Shown here in pieces: positions 10,700-21,478 of a stretch of 64,000 bases of DNA. A model generated the notes under the pieces. The model was not told where the DNA came from and ran no database searches. It saw only the letters and a program-made list of their open reading frames with translations. The DNA comes from Podaxis mareebaensis (Eukaryota > Basidiomycota > Agaricomycetes > Agaricales > Agaricaceae), in NCBI GenBank assembly GCA_018524725.1, contig JAEUWP010000207.1:62001-126000 (forward strand), read 5' to 3'. Made by a program: the position numbers and the translations under genes. Numbering within the stretch: the first letter of the stretch is position 1; every line of letters begins with the position of its first letter.

Positions 10700-13060
10700 T
10701 TCTCTTTGTTTTAGGGAATCCTAAGAAGTATGGGTGGCTTATACTTAGTGACCTTTGCTTGTGCATTCTATAGTAGGTTTCATGATAATTGCAGTAGGTT
10801 TAATTTCTTTGAGCATTCTTGGGCAAAATGTCCTGTTTAACTACAATTGAAATCTTGAGGTTATTGCATATTTTCAGTGTAAGGATATTTTGAAGGAATG
10901 TCTTTAAGACATTGCAGTTTTCTTCTATTTTATTAACTTCAGTATTAGAATCTTCTTCTACAGGGTATTGTTCTTTAAGTGTGATTTCAGATAGCACTAA
11001 TACTAAATTATTGATGTCTATGACATATAGATTTTTATATGCCTGGCTTCTTGACCAATTTATATTATAGAATGCCTTCTTTTTTAGTTAGAGAATAGCT
11101 CTATTGGTTCATTCTCAGGCATGGCTTGCATGATAGTTATTCTCCATGCAGTGCTGTTCTTCTGCTACTTTTACTGCTTTAAACCAGATGTTGATATTAG
11201 TGCCTAGTCTGAGAGCAATAATTTTAAGACTGATCTTGAAGTCCAGTCTCCCCTAAAGTGGTAGATGAGCTCTTATTGGTTGACCATCCCTACTTAAGTA
11301 ACAAAGACTTTGAACTCAGAGATATACTGGTCTATTGATCTTCATTTTGCTTGAGAGCATAGAGTCATCAGAGAATATCTTCAGTGTAGTTATAAGGGAG
11401 GAAGACTCTATTGAGCTTATCTTGGAATACATTAAATGTTCTGAGATGCAGTACTCCATTAAAGTTATATTAGTGGAGGTATTCCATTTTTTATGGCTCT
11501 GCTGCTCCTCCAATGTAGTAGAGCATAAATATAATGGCATCATAGTTAGTAGGGAATTTATGCTAGTTGGCAATAATATATAAGGCACATTATTGTTTCT
11601 ATACTAAGTACTTCCAGAGATCTCCATCATATAATAGTGGTGCTTTGTACTTTGGAATAGAAGGGGTAACAGGCATTTGTACTTGGTGGGAAAATTAAAT
11701 TCTAGTGGTGGTACTTCTGGTTGTCTTAGTAGTAGTACTAGAGGTCTTGGGGATAGTATTCCAGATAGTAGCAGAAGTAGTTCTCCTAGTAGTCCTGGTA
11801 GTGGATTCTGACCTGGCTGTCTTAAGTTGGATGACAGTTGTCCAGGCAGAGGTTATCCAAGAGGTAGGTAAGAACTTCCTGCTTGTAGTAGGTTTGTTAG
11901 CTGAGCTATTCCAGTCTGAGTCAGATTTTCTTGATTTTCCTGTATAATTCCTGTTGCTTGTTATCTGGCAATCATGGGGTTTGTAAAGAGGGATTGTTAG
12001 AAGAATCTTTGGTCTGGCAGGGTGATATTACTTCTAAAAGCAAAGGTAGTAGCTTGGTTAACAGGTACTATGGAGTGTGTTCTAGGAATTGGGACTTGTT
12101 ATTGTTGTAGATATTGAGCTAGTTATGGAGGGGGTTAATGTGTTGCAGTGGTTATTAGTGGTATGGGGGTGGAACTGAGGATACTGCACTTGGGGATCAA
12201 AGGAGTTGTTGAGGGGGTTGTATGATAGCTAGGGGAATGGTAATAGTATTTAACATGTATTACCTTCATTCTTTAGTTGCTTCTCTTCCTCTAATATTGA
12301 CCAAGGAGTGTAGTTTCTAAGCTGCAATTTCATTGAGGTTAAAGGATCAGACTCTCCTGGGTGTTCTTATTTATGCAGGGGATATGATGGGTGATATGAG
12401 TGAGTGGGATCTACTCCAGGTGTGTCAAGGGGTTTTATCACTTCTGTCTGACTCTTGTTCTCTGACTTATTCCAGTAATACAGCAATATCTCCTAAAATA
12501 GTAATGGAAACAGGGGAGTAGAAGGACATTCAACAGAGTTCTTTTCAATGAGAGCCTGAATCAAGTCTTGGATTAGTAAGGGTGTTAGATGTAGTTGTCA
12601 GAGGTCTTGAGGAATTAAGTGAATAAAGGAGGTATTATCTAGTGAAGAAGTCCAAGAAGACAATGAGACTGAATAAGTAGACTAATGGGAGTATAGTTAT
12701 GAACTATTGATTTCAAATGATTAAGAACTTATATAGTTGATTTCTATCAATCAAGAATACTTTATCTTGACAAACATTGATGTGATTTACAGTCAAAGGG
12801 TCTTTCTTTTAACAGACCACTAAGCATTGAGTGGGCATATTATAGGCTTCTTGCTAGATCACCAAGTAATGAGTGGGCATATTACAGTCAGAAGAAAAGG
12901 GGGGTTTAGTGTCATTTAAGCATAGCATGAAGCAATGAGAACTAATAATATCCTAATAGTACAGTATAAAGCAATGAGAACCTTAGATAGCTACAGGTAT
13001 AGTATAAAGCAATGAAAGTAAGTAGCTAAAGAGTAATACAATATGGGATCAGCATATGAG
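10700..13060 (-). pseudogene. Ty3/gypsy gag relic
   Basis: Upstream of pol on the minus strand. Around 11240-11340 it reads RSIDQYISEFKVFVTQ and VGMVNQ, then ELIYHFRGD, matching the typical gypsy gag stretch with an Ile-Asp-x-Tyr-Ile-Ser-Glu-Phe core. Around 10780-10850 it reads NCS(stop)TGHFAQECSKK followed by YCNYHETYYRMHKQ, a decayed CCHC knuckle pair. Thr/Ser-rich low-complexity coding at 11.7-11.95 kb gives GT-rich sequence on the plus strand. Many stops. The start codon cannot be fixed, and 12.0-13.06 kb holds only scattered coding-like sequence. Confidence 0.65.
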
Positions 13061-13062
13061 GG

Positions 13063-13074
13063 AAGTCTAATCTT
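13063..13074 (-). other. Primer binding site, candidate self-priming type
   Basis: Two bases after the 5' LTR end, the minus strand reads AAGATTAGACTT. This is the exact reverse complement of AAGTCTAATCTT inside the LTR at 13365-13376, the predicted first bases of the transcript. I see no convincing tRNA 3'-end complement here (no TGG start). Known Tf1-like elements prime reverse transcription by pairing the mRNA 5' end with such a site. Confidence 0.6.
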
Positions 13075-13076
13075 GA

Positions 13077-13876
13077 TGTTACAAAGTTCCTTCTTTGGTC
13101 AAATAATACCTAAATTGAGACCTATCCTTGTAAAAAGATGAGTAGAGGTTTCTATCCTATATGAGTCTGAGGGAGCTACTCAGTTTTAACCTTAGATAGC
13201 TGTTCACATTATCTCTAGGTAGTAAACTCATATAGATTGCATACTCTATAGGATCAATGTTAAAGAGAAGCTGAGAGGGAAAAGCTGATACAAGGGTAAA
13301 GAGCTGAATACTTAATGAGACTTATCTGGTCAACAATAATACATGTTAAGAGGTAACATTTGTTAAGATTAGACTTGCTAATCTACATGTCCAGATGGGG
13401 TATATATACTAGTCTAATTAACTATTAAAAGAAATAGATCAATTGCAATATGTGAGACAAAAACCAAAAAGAAAGGCATAAGGGTGGAGCACAGGGCATA
13501 TAGGCATAAGGCATAAAGGGGAAAGAGTATAGGGATGCATACAAAAGTCTGCAGGAGTGAATATAATTGATACAATACAAGTACAGAAAGGAAAGAGGTA
13601 AACTTATACCTAGTCTAATAATAGAAAGTGTCTAAATAAGGAAGAGGTAAGTTTAGTGTCATCACAAATCATTATTACAGGAGAAGTAGACTCCATGGTA
13701 CTGGCATTATATTATCTACCTTCTTGCACATTTCCCAATCCAGTATCTGCCTAAGCTCTGTCATCTCCTATCACAAACTGATTATCATGTGTTTCATCAA
13801 GTCCCATTCCTTGAAAGATCATTCCTTGGTCTCTTCAGTCTCCTCAGTGTTCTCAGAGTGTTCAATATTCATAACA
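13077..13876 (-). repeat. 5' LTR of the Ty3/gypsy element
   Basis: An 800 bp terminal repeat with ends TGTTA/TAACA. On the minus strand U3 runs 13876 to about 13377, then R and U5 to 13077. A TATATATA box (13401-13408) lies about 30 bases before the putative transcript start at about 13376. This copy keeps the start motif that matches the primer binding site. Confidence 0.8.
13365..13408 (-). promoter_or_regulatory. LTR promoter: TATA box and predicted transcript start
   Basis: On the minus strand TATATATA (13408-13401) is followed 24 bases later by AAGTCTAATCTT (13376-13365). That spacing suits an RNA polymerase II start at about 13376, which would put the primer-complementary 12-mer at the extreme 5' end of the RNA. 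Confidence 0.5.
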
Positions 13877-14720
13877 ATATAAGTGCTCTTCACATCTTTT
13901 CCAGTCTCCACTCTATAGGCTATTATAGTCTTCATTAATTGCATAATATTCTTTCTTCTCACTGGAGTCTAATTCACTTCTTATTTCTTTGAATATATTT
14001 TAGTAGCTTAGGCAGCTAACATCTCCTTTTTAGCATTCAACATCCTCAAAGTCTGTTTAGTTTTTTAAGTCTATAAAGGCATTAGAATAGTATATAAGTT
14101 AGGGTATGAAGTGGTGAAAGGAGAATGTATTGGAGGGAGGATCTCATATGGCATCTGGGTATCAAAATTCAAAATTGGTTGACAGATGTTATATATTATT
14201 AGGTTTTTCTTTTGTTTTTAGATCAACTTTCTAGCCATATACTTAGTTGTAAATATGCTCCCAAAGCATTCAGTAGCACTAATACTTGTCCTCCAAATAC
14301 ATTCCAGATATATAAGTACCCAGAATCTCACAGGCATAAATAGGCATGTTGACTGTCTCATAAATGTACAAACACTCAGGAAAGTCATTGGTAGTAGAAA
14401 GACTTAGAATATTCAACAATTGAGTTGAGTGTAGCTAATACTTTTTTGTAATTAGTATTACAATCACAACAGGGGCATTTTGTCCAGTATTGCTTATGGT
14501 CCACAAGGGCCAGTATATTTCCATTTATTGTGATGATCTCCAATTGCTTGAGAAACATCAGGGATGAGAAGAGCAAGGTTATGAATTTTTGGAAAATACC
14601 AATGCTTGATAGATACCATTGACCCATGTCAGTGACTCTGTAGAGAGTCCTGTATCTAATGCAGTATTGTTGAACTCTTTTTCTACTAAAGCCCTGCCTT
14701 TGTTGTAGTGCTTTTGACAA
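13877..14720 (-). pseudogene. Unidentified CpG-poor protein relic beside the host boundary
   Basis: Minus-strand coding-like sequence of unknown family between the Ty3 5' LTR and the host region. The longest open piece (14385-14720) contains VTDMGQWYLSSIGIF and a Cys-rich WTKCPCCDCNTNYKK. A second piece in another frame reads CLYIYETVNMPIYACEILG. A third, near 13.88-14.1 kb, reads TPVRRKNIMQLMKTIIAYR with Gln-type codons turned into stops. It may be the rest of the element into which the Ty3 copy inserted. The Cys cluster suggests a zinc-binding transposase, but I cannot name it. Confidence 0.35.
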
Positions 14721-15270
14721 AAAGCAGAGGCTGGATGACCTGAAAGGATGACCTGGGAATGTGACGCTTTTGGGTGATCCTCAGCACGTGACGTGAGGTC
14801 ACGTTCCTCGACGCGTCTAAATGTGATCGGCGACGCGACTCTTTCCAGATTGCATTAGCACAGCCACTCAGCCTTTTCCGCCCGAATGTCCGGCTTCCTG
14901 AAACAGGACCCTTCCCTTTATCTAGAGTGTTGTGAATAATACAGCTCGATTTACAACAGCAGATCAAAAGCGAGACATGGGATGACAGCTAGAAAGGGAG
15001 TATGGGGTAAAACTAGGGAGACGTTTGAGTGTACGATACGTATGAAATACTTGGCGAAGCGAGAAAGCGGAGAGACAGTGTATGAAGCGAACAGATGGAC
15101 AGATAGGCGATGGGAGTGACAGGGAAAGAGAGAAAAAGAGTGAAAATATATAGTACATATACGACAAGGCGTCGTCCTTTCTTCGATTCAATTCCATCCA
15201 TCCCCTGTTTAGAATCAAGGCAAGAAAAGAACCAAAAAAGATTAAATGAAGAGGAGTACGATGAAACCTG

Positions 15271-16616
15271 TCATGGCTTTCTCTTCACTTTTTGTATCCC
15301 ATTCCGCGTAGCATTTAGCGCCTGTTTACCGTTCTTTGCCCGATCGGAATCAACTTCAGAATTCGTTTTCGAAACGTCCACGCGAGCACGAGAAGCTCGT
15401 CCTCGAGTGACCATACCTTCTTCATCCGACTGAGCCTCGCCAAGTTCCTTTCCGTCTTGACTCTGATCGTTGTTATCATGAGCAGGCTGCTTTCCTTTGG
15501 CAGAGCTACGTCCATCCACTGCTGTGGAGGCAGACAAAACGGATGCAGAGCGCCGACTGCTACTCGACGCCACGGCGGTTTGTGAGGATGCATGGGATAT
15601 AGATCGGTTGCGTGAGTGAGAACTGGAGGAGGTGGCAGGGTTGTCCAGGGGGGATACGGATGATGCGCGTGAGGAAGTGGATGGAGTCTGAGAAGAGACT
15701 CCCTTGCGGTTTCTTGTAGCCATCCTCGTCAGAGTGACCTCATCTGCGGCTATGCTGTCCTGGTCCGCCACCCCAGGCTGTTGGGAAGAATTCTCGTGGG
15801 AATTATCCCTTGGCGATGGGGCAGAGCTGGACTTTTGAGTCTTGTTGACGGCGGGGCTTTCAGCAACGTCCAAGGATTCTTTAATCGGATCGACGGTAGG
15901 CTCGGGACTGGTAGGCGGCTTCGATTTGATCTTCTTGCGGGGAGGCTCCTCGACTGGCTCTTCCTCCTCAAGACCCGGGCTCCTTGAGGGCTCTCGGAAA
16001 GCACCAGGGTTTGGCTTGCGCTTTCTGAGGTTCAGAACCTTGGGTGCAACTGAAGCCTTTTGTGGGACCAATTTGTGAAACCAGGGTTGAGACTCGTAGG
16101 CATGGCGGTAACTGGATCCGTGGTGGTTGGCGAGGATATAGAGGTATTCGCTTGTGCCATTCCATGCAACGGATGTGCGAATGAGGGGTGGTTGGTGCAC
16201 TAAAATGAAAGAGAACGTGAGATTATGGATCGATACAGGGAAGTGGAAGGAGGGTGTTTACAGGCAATACGTGTTACGACCTCCGCCGTCTGGTACTTTT
16301 TCTCATCACTCCAGAATATCCAATGGGCCGGATCTCCTGGCTTGTAAAAGACCTCAAGAGCCGCAAGGGTAAATATGATCTCGTTCGGGGCGACGGGTTG
16401 TTTGAGGGTGGCGCGAGCCTCTTGGAGGACCTGCTGGACGGCTGGGTAGGCGGACGAGAAGACTCGATCTTTCCCATCCGACCAGACCCCAAGGGATACC
16501 TGTGTCCTGGAAGGGACAGAGGTAGGGTATTGGGTACTGGCGAGGTAGTTTCTCCGTTCACCTCTGCAGGGAGCGTAAGGTGAGTAGGGTGTGATTCTGC
16601 GCGGGGCTGCCTGCAT
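15271..16616 (-). CDS. Conserved-looking protein with ordered N-terminus and Ser-rich disordered tail
   Basis: I do not recognise the family. Two exons, 16616-16262 and 16199-15271, are joined by a 62 bp GT-AG intron and give 427 residues in frame. The start MQAAPRRITPYSPYAP is the first ATG; an upstream extension would begin with GTG. Residues 1-165 look folded (AYPAVQQVLQEARATL, NEIIFTLAALEVFYKPGDPA, HWIFWSDEKKYQ). From about 190 on the chain is low complexity, Ser/Pro-rich, with basic patches (RKKIKS, KVKRKP) that suit a nuclear location. It is the first host gene after the CpG-poor block, with its 3' end facing it. Function unknown. Confidence 0.75.
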
Positions 16617-17651
16617 GGCTCGGAAGGAGTCTGGGAGCAGGGATAAGGATGCGATGAAAGAATATAGGAATGGATTGTACACTGGGAATGGGCTGGAGAA
16701 GCAGGATGAGAGGGAGCAAGGTTTGAAGCAGTGTGTATGCACGGCACGGTGGTTTGAGAGAGACAGTGTGCGAAGAGTACGGAGCTGCTCGCGAGCGGAC
16801 CGGGGGGTGGTCGGTCGGTGGGGCGGAGGACGGGGAGGAGGAGGTGGAGGGTAGAGGATGAGGAAGGTGCGGGCGTGTAGATGGAAGAATTGTGGGAAGA
16901 GTTATAACGACAGCCTTGTGTCAAAACACAGGTGGACTCGGGTCACAGTGGACGCTCGATACAGGCGCACTTCCTTTTTCGGTTTCCAGCCTCGCCTCCA
17001 TTCCCGTGGGAATCCTCTCTCCTTCCTTCTTTTCCTCCTCCTTCCTCCTTCCTGTCTCCTTGGCCCAATCGCACAAACACTTGGCCAGCTCATGCCCTCC
17101 ACCATATCCTACCCAGGTCTCAGCAAGGCCACATCGTTGCACGCCAGCGCAGCGCAAAGATCACTCGAGAGATCACCTAATCTAGTCCGAGATCTACAAC
17201 AGGTAGTACGCCGATCCGGTCAATTTCCTGATATATAGCCCATGTCATCATTGGCCTTCACTGCGACACCCTCGCACTTTCCCCTAGTATCTCTTCCAAG
17301 CGGCTGCTTGTGATGCTATTTATCTACTGCTGCTCACTTGTAAACTGTATACGAGGCCAACCCGAGCAGCAACGCACCCCCGGCAAAACGTCGCAAGGTC
17401 ACGCGGCTGCTCCGTCCCGCCTCTTCCGCCGAGCTAACAGCACTCCATGCAGAAAATTCTATCGCCATGAACTTCGCAAACTTCTTCACCACGTACTCTT
17501 ACTTTCGTATAATCACACTATGTGTATATCATAATACAATCCTCGTGCTGATGTAGAATACCCAACCGCTTTTCATTTTCATTACCCGTGTGAAACCCTC
17601 TTCTCCGCCCTTATCTAACCTCCCACACAACTAGTTTCACCATGTTCACTT
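16617..17651. other. Intergenic region with GC-rich and pyrimidine-rich tracts
   Basis: Upstream of the unknown protein gene and downstream of the TEN1-like gene. It holds G-rich sequence at 16795-16855, CT-rich sequence at 17000-17060, and open frames without a recognisable protein or splice pattern. A small gene at 16.86-17.24 kb on the plus strand cannot be excluded, but nothing supports it. Confidence 0.5.
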
Positions 17652-18205
17652 TCATATCTCTTCCTCCAGAAACGCATTATACTCCGCAATATTCAGCGTG
17701 TTATCGGGTATAACGAGGATAGCACGGAGTACGATGTGAGGATTGACCGTTGGCGCAGCTCCACCCCGTTCAGGGGCGGCGGGTATCGGGAGCGCCTCCT
17801 ACTTAAATGAAGCACAAACAGGCGAACGAGTCCACCATACACAATTCCTGTCAATGCGGATTTACGAAGTTGATACGTCAAATCACTTACCTCACACGAC
17901 TCCAAGTGGCCCAGAACCACCAGTTGGCAGAGGTACTCTCGCACCCAGGCACTAGACTCTGGTGTAACACACAGCGAGACATCTACCAGGACGGCCCGAT
18001 CGCCATCCACGAGGGCCACGAGCCCCGACCTGGGCTCGTACCACAACATTCTAACACGCACCGTGAGGTGATGGACTTCTTTTTGCGGGTTCGGCCGCAG
18101 AAATCCAGGCATGACCTACCTCCCCACGAGCCGTAACTTCTTCCCCACCATGCTTTCATTGACCTTGCGCAACACCACTGGAATGCCATGTTCAGGTTGA
18201 GGCAT
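17652..18205 (-). CDS. TEN1: TEN1-like OB-fold protein (CST telomere complex subunit)
   Basis: Three exons (18205-18120, 18050-17891, 17798-17652) with GT-AG introns of 69 and 92 bp give exactly 130 residues. The chain reads GKKLRLVGRMLWYEPRSG, then AVLVDVSLCV, QLVVLGHLESCEE and PHIVLRAILVIPDNTLN. This is the strand order of a small single OB fold, and length and pattern fit the Ten1 subunit of the Cdc13/CTC1-Stn1-Ten1 complex. That complex caps telomeres and helps fill in the lagging strand. Small OB-fold proteins are hard to tell apart; an RPA3-like protein is the main alternative. The neighbouring velvet gene runs in the same direction 450 bp upstream. Confidence 0.6.
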
Positions 18206-18655
18206 TTACACCGACTCGGTTCCGTCGTCAAGATGCGGACTGATAACCTGGGTTTTAGAGGTTCCCGCCAGGGTTCCCTTGGGGGCTGAGCATTTCCAAC
18301 TTAGATCGGTGATGTAATGCGGTACAGGGTTCCCACCTTGATCTGATTACCAACACGTGGTACTGTTTGCCAAGAGCAATAGCGCCAAACATTACATTAG
18401 TCTGGTCCTAATATTAGGAAACCAATCAGATCATTGCGATTGGGCGCCTGCCACAAACCTTACAATGACATACTGTATGACAAAAGGAACTAAAATAATC
18501 ACAGCCAAAGAAATTAATACAAGAAAGTAAAATACCGGGAAACTGGTGCAATAGCGGCATGAGAGACAATAGCAAACACAATGGATACATCATGATACGA
18601 TTCATGAGGGCAATTCATGACCCTCAGCGTTCTCACCTCCAACTCTGGAGATAAG

Positions 18656-20323
18656 TTAGGTATCCCGCTCAGAGTCGCTCCTCTTCTTCGACTTGCGTTC
18701 CGCATCGCGCAGCGTAACGCGCACTCCGTATTGGGACAAACTCTGTGGACACGAGACATTTAATTACACCCAACCCATTGAACGTTTCGGTGGTTTTCCC
18801 AAACAGGCATCGACCCCATGCGACAAGTAATTAGCCGAAGAAGGAACGGGCCCAGAAGCAATACGAACAGAAACGAAAAGTCAGTGGTACTGCGCGACTA
18901 CCACTCAACAAAGCAACACATACCCGAGTCAAATCAGTAGACGGTTCTAATCCGGGGAACTCCCTCGTCGGATACACTCTGAAAGGACCGCCATATAGTT
19001 CCGCCAGGACGGGGTGCTCTTGACTTCCAGGGACGGTGGAAAAGATGTCAAAAGCGCGGTATCGGAATATAAAAGTCCCCTCCCGCCGCACTGCCAGGTC
19101 CTGCGGGAACGCAGCCGACCATCCGAGCACACCAACAATGTTTCAACCGATTCCAGAGATGGCGTAAACGGCCGGCACAAGGAGTTAAACAGGAGACCAT
19201 TAGAGATGCCGGTTAGATTCCAGATTGCAGGGGGAGCCAATGCGGGAGGGCATCATCACGGCAGGCAAGATGGAACAGGAACAAATGAAGAGAAAGCCGT
19301 AAGCCGCTGTACCAATACTACCAATAATAGAGAAATGAGAAACCGTACCCCGAAAACGAAGACCAGACACTTCCTGCCTTTATAATCGATTAATGTAGGC
19401 TCTACAAACCTCTCTCCAACAAGCGCAGGCGTGAGCTTCGACGACTCCGTAACGAGGTGATTTCCTATCCGCAAAACGATATCAGGCGGTGGCTCGACTT
19501 TGTCGAGGGAACCGAGCATAGGCTGTCGACGGGGGATCCGGAAGGGGGACATGTGCTGCGGGGTACCGCCAATTTCCGCGCCAGGCGTGGTGAACGGATG
19601 GAGGGGATAATAAGTGAATTCGTCCTCGGATGGATTAATCTGGGCAGCATAATTTAGTTTCAAGGCTCCAGAACTTGTCAGCTCGAAAGGGGATGACGAT
19701 TGCGCTGGGGACACGCGGGAGGCGCGTGGAAATTGAGTTCTAGCGTTAGGCGAAGAAGACGGTGAGGAGGGAGCTTGCGATGGGGTACAGGCTGCAAAGT
19801 CAGGAATATCAGAAGCCACCGTCGACGGTGGTACGTCGATCTTATTGTCCAGGACCTCTTTGGGGACCGGGAAGAGGTCAACCCCACATAGAATACCAAG
19901 ATTTTTGATCTCTCTATCAAAAGATGTCAGCGGTTCATGCCGAACATGGAAGAAGAGGGCAGGAATTGCTTACTCATAACTGCCGACTTCCCTCTCCCAC
20001 TCTTTGTCAGTGCCGGGGTTGCCAATGTAGAAGAGGCGAAGCATGATAGCTGGGGGAGGATCGATAGGCCGGCGATCTTTATTGGCATACCTGGCAACGA
20101 AGGTCAAAAAGAGTCAGCCTTGCCAAACATGAGAGGGTCAAGGCTAAGAAACAAACTTTCGACCAAGGTCCGCCTTCTGTAGCTCTATGAGCTCGACGCG
20201 GATGGTCTGGCCTGCAAACTGGCCAGTTACGAAAGTAACGGGCCGTCCTGGCTGAGTTACGAATGTAGCCCCATCTGCCCCGGGCGTTTGGTGCTGATCC
20301 TGATATTGGGGTTGGAGGGCCAT
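18656..20323 (-). CDS. Velvet-family transcription regulator with an internal disordered insert
   Basis: Five exons (20323-20157, 20090-19974, 19913-19349, 19100-18924, 18742-18656) sum to 370 residues in frame. The N-terminal half of the velvet DNA-binding domain is FAGQTIRVELIELQ, then NKDRRPIDPPPAIMLRLF. The C-terminal half is GRKCLVFVFGDLAVRREGTF, PVLAELYGGPFRVYPTREFP, then SLSQYGVRVTLRDAERK. Between them sit roughly 145 residues rich in Ser and Pro. Velvet proteins act in the nucleus as homo- or heterodimers controlling development, spores and secondary metabolism. The split domain resembles VosA/VelB/VelC-type proteins, but I cannot say which. Intron 3 (248 bp) is long for this window. 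Confidence 0.85.
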
Positions 20324-21478
20324 ATACGTTATAGGTCCTAGGGGGCCGGGTTGTCGTCGAGACCGCTATACACCGCGAGAAGCAGGGAAGACGTATAGAA
20401 GGAGTCTAGATTCCTCCCTACGCCTAGTGATTCTGTTGGAAGGGGAGTAAGGGAACGGTTGGCCTGTCCGGAGGATTACAAAATAAATCAAGCCTGAGAG
20501 CTGAAGCGTACCCCACATACACATTCTATATACCTCAATGACTATTCTTTTTGTCCACTCCCGTGGTCGCAACGCCTGAGTAACGGGTCGATCCGCGAAT
20601 TTTTAGATAGACTCGGATATCCATGTTAAGTGAAGAGCAGAAACGATATTCGCGGACCTGTAAACTTTGTCAGGGTCAAAAATAGAACCTGAATGCATGT
20701 GCTGTTCAACCGATCCAAGTCCCGGAGTCAGAGGCACAATCTTCAACAAGCTTTGGGCCTTAAGGACCAAAGAAGAAACCATGAGCTCCGGGGAAGCAGG
20801 GAGTTGATGTATAGATTCAGGGCATTGTGTGAGATTCGTATTGATTGTTTGACTGTTGGTGCTACGAACTGCGTCATCAGCATGTTGTGATGTAGATAAC
20901 CGTGAAAGGTGCTGCGAGCTTCTTAAAGGTTATTACCACAACCGTATTTTTCACGGGTAGATTCATGTATCTGCCTCTGGAGGATGATCCGTTAGAAAAA
21001 CACGCGCGAAACATGAGTATCATCAATTCTCTTGCCATTTGTATGCAGGCCATGAGCATTCAGAACAGGTTGCATGACTAAAAGATGGATAATCCACGCG
21101 ACGTCTGTTTCTTGAAAAAAAAAACGAGCCGGGAAGCGGCAGGGTTCTGGATCGAAATGGCTAGCGAATCCGTGATTAGCTGACTTGCCATGTATGGCGT
21201 AGGACGAAATCTTGGGATGGAAGGGTGGGCGGTCTGTCGTGTCCACAGGTGGGGCGGTAGTGGATCTGCTGACGTTGTGTGGTCCATGGAGGGGGGTGAT
21301 TCATTATCTAGATGATCATTCCGTAAACTAGTGATATTACAATGCTCGGCACTGGTACAACATCCTCAGGGGAGATGGAATGATGGACTCAACGCGCGTT
21401 GCAAGACAAGGATAAAACATATGGATCACAGCAAGATAGGAAGGATCATAGGCGCATAAACACTCCAAGAGCGTGGCG
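20324..21478. other. Intergenic region, nothing recognised
   Basis: Upstream of the velvet gene and downstream of the F-box gene. Short open frames only, none with known motifs or a convincing splice chain. An A-run lies at about 21114-21124. Confidence 0.5.

Larger units (their letters stand above)
4705..13876 (-). mobile_element. Ty3/gypsy LTR retrotransposon, degenerate, apparently self-primed
   Basis: A 9.2 kb element bounded by two about 800 bp direct repeats, each starting TGTTAC and ending TAACA. Read on the minus strand the order is 5' LTR (13876-13077), primer binding site, gag, protease/RT/RNase H, integrase, a 1.4 kb 3' segment, polypurine tract, 3' LTR (5503-4705). RT before integrase makes it Ty3/gypsy. 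No 5 bp target duplication is visible (TATAT against CAAAG on the minus strand), so the flanks may have been rearranged. It is almost free of CpG and all coding parts carry stops. The 12-base match between the primer binding site and the predicted transcript start suggests a Tf1/sushi-like self-priming member. Confidence 0.8.

Noticed and set aside
11705..11947. Val/Leu-rich plus-strand open frame
   Set aside because: Complement of a Thr/Ser-rich low-complexity part of the decayed gypsy gag.
14686..14967. Open frame across the CpG boundary as a gene
   Set aside because: It joins two regions of completely different composition and has no motif.
16617..16742. Upstream extension of the 15.3-16.6 kb gene
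   Set aside because: The extra codons begin with GTG, not ATG; the first ATG at 16616 starts a protein-like sequence.
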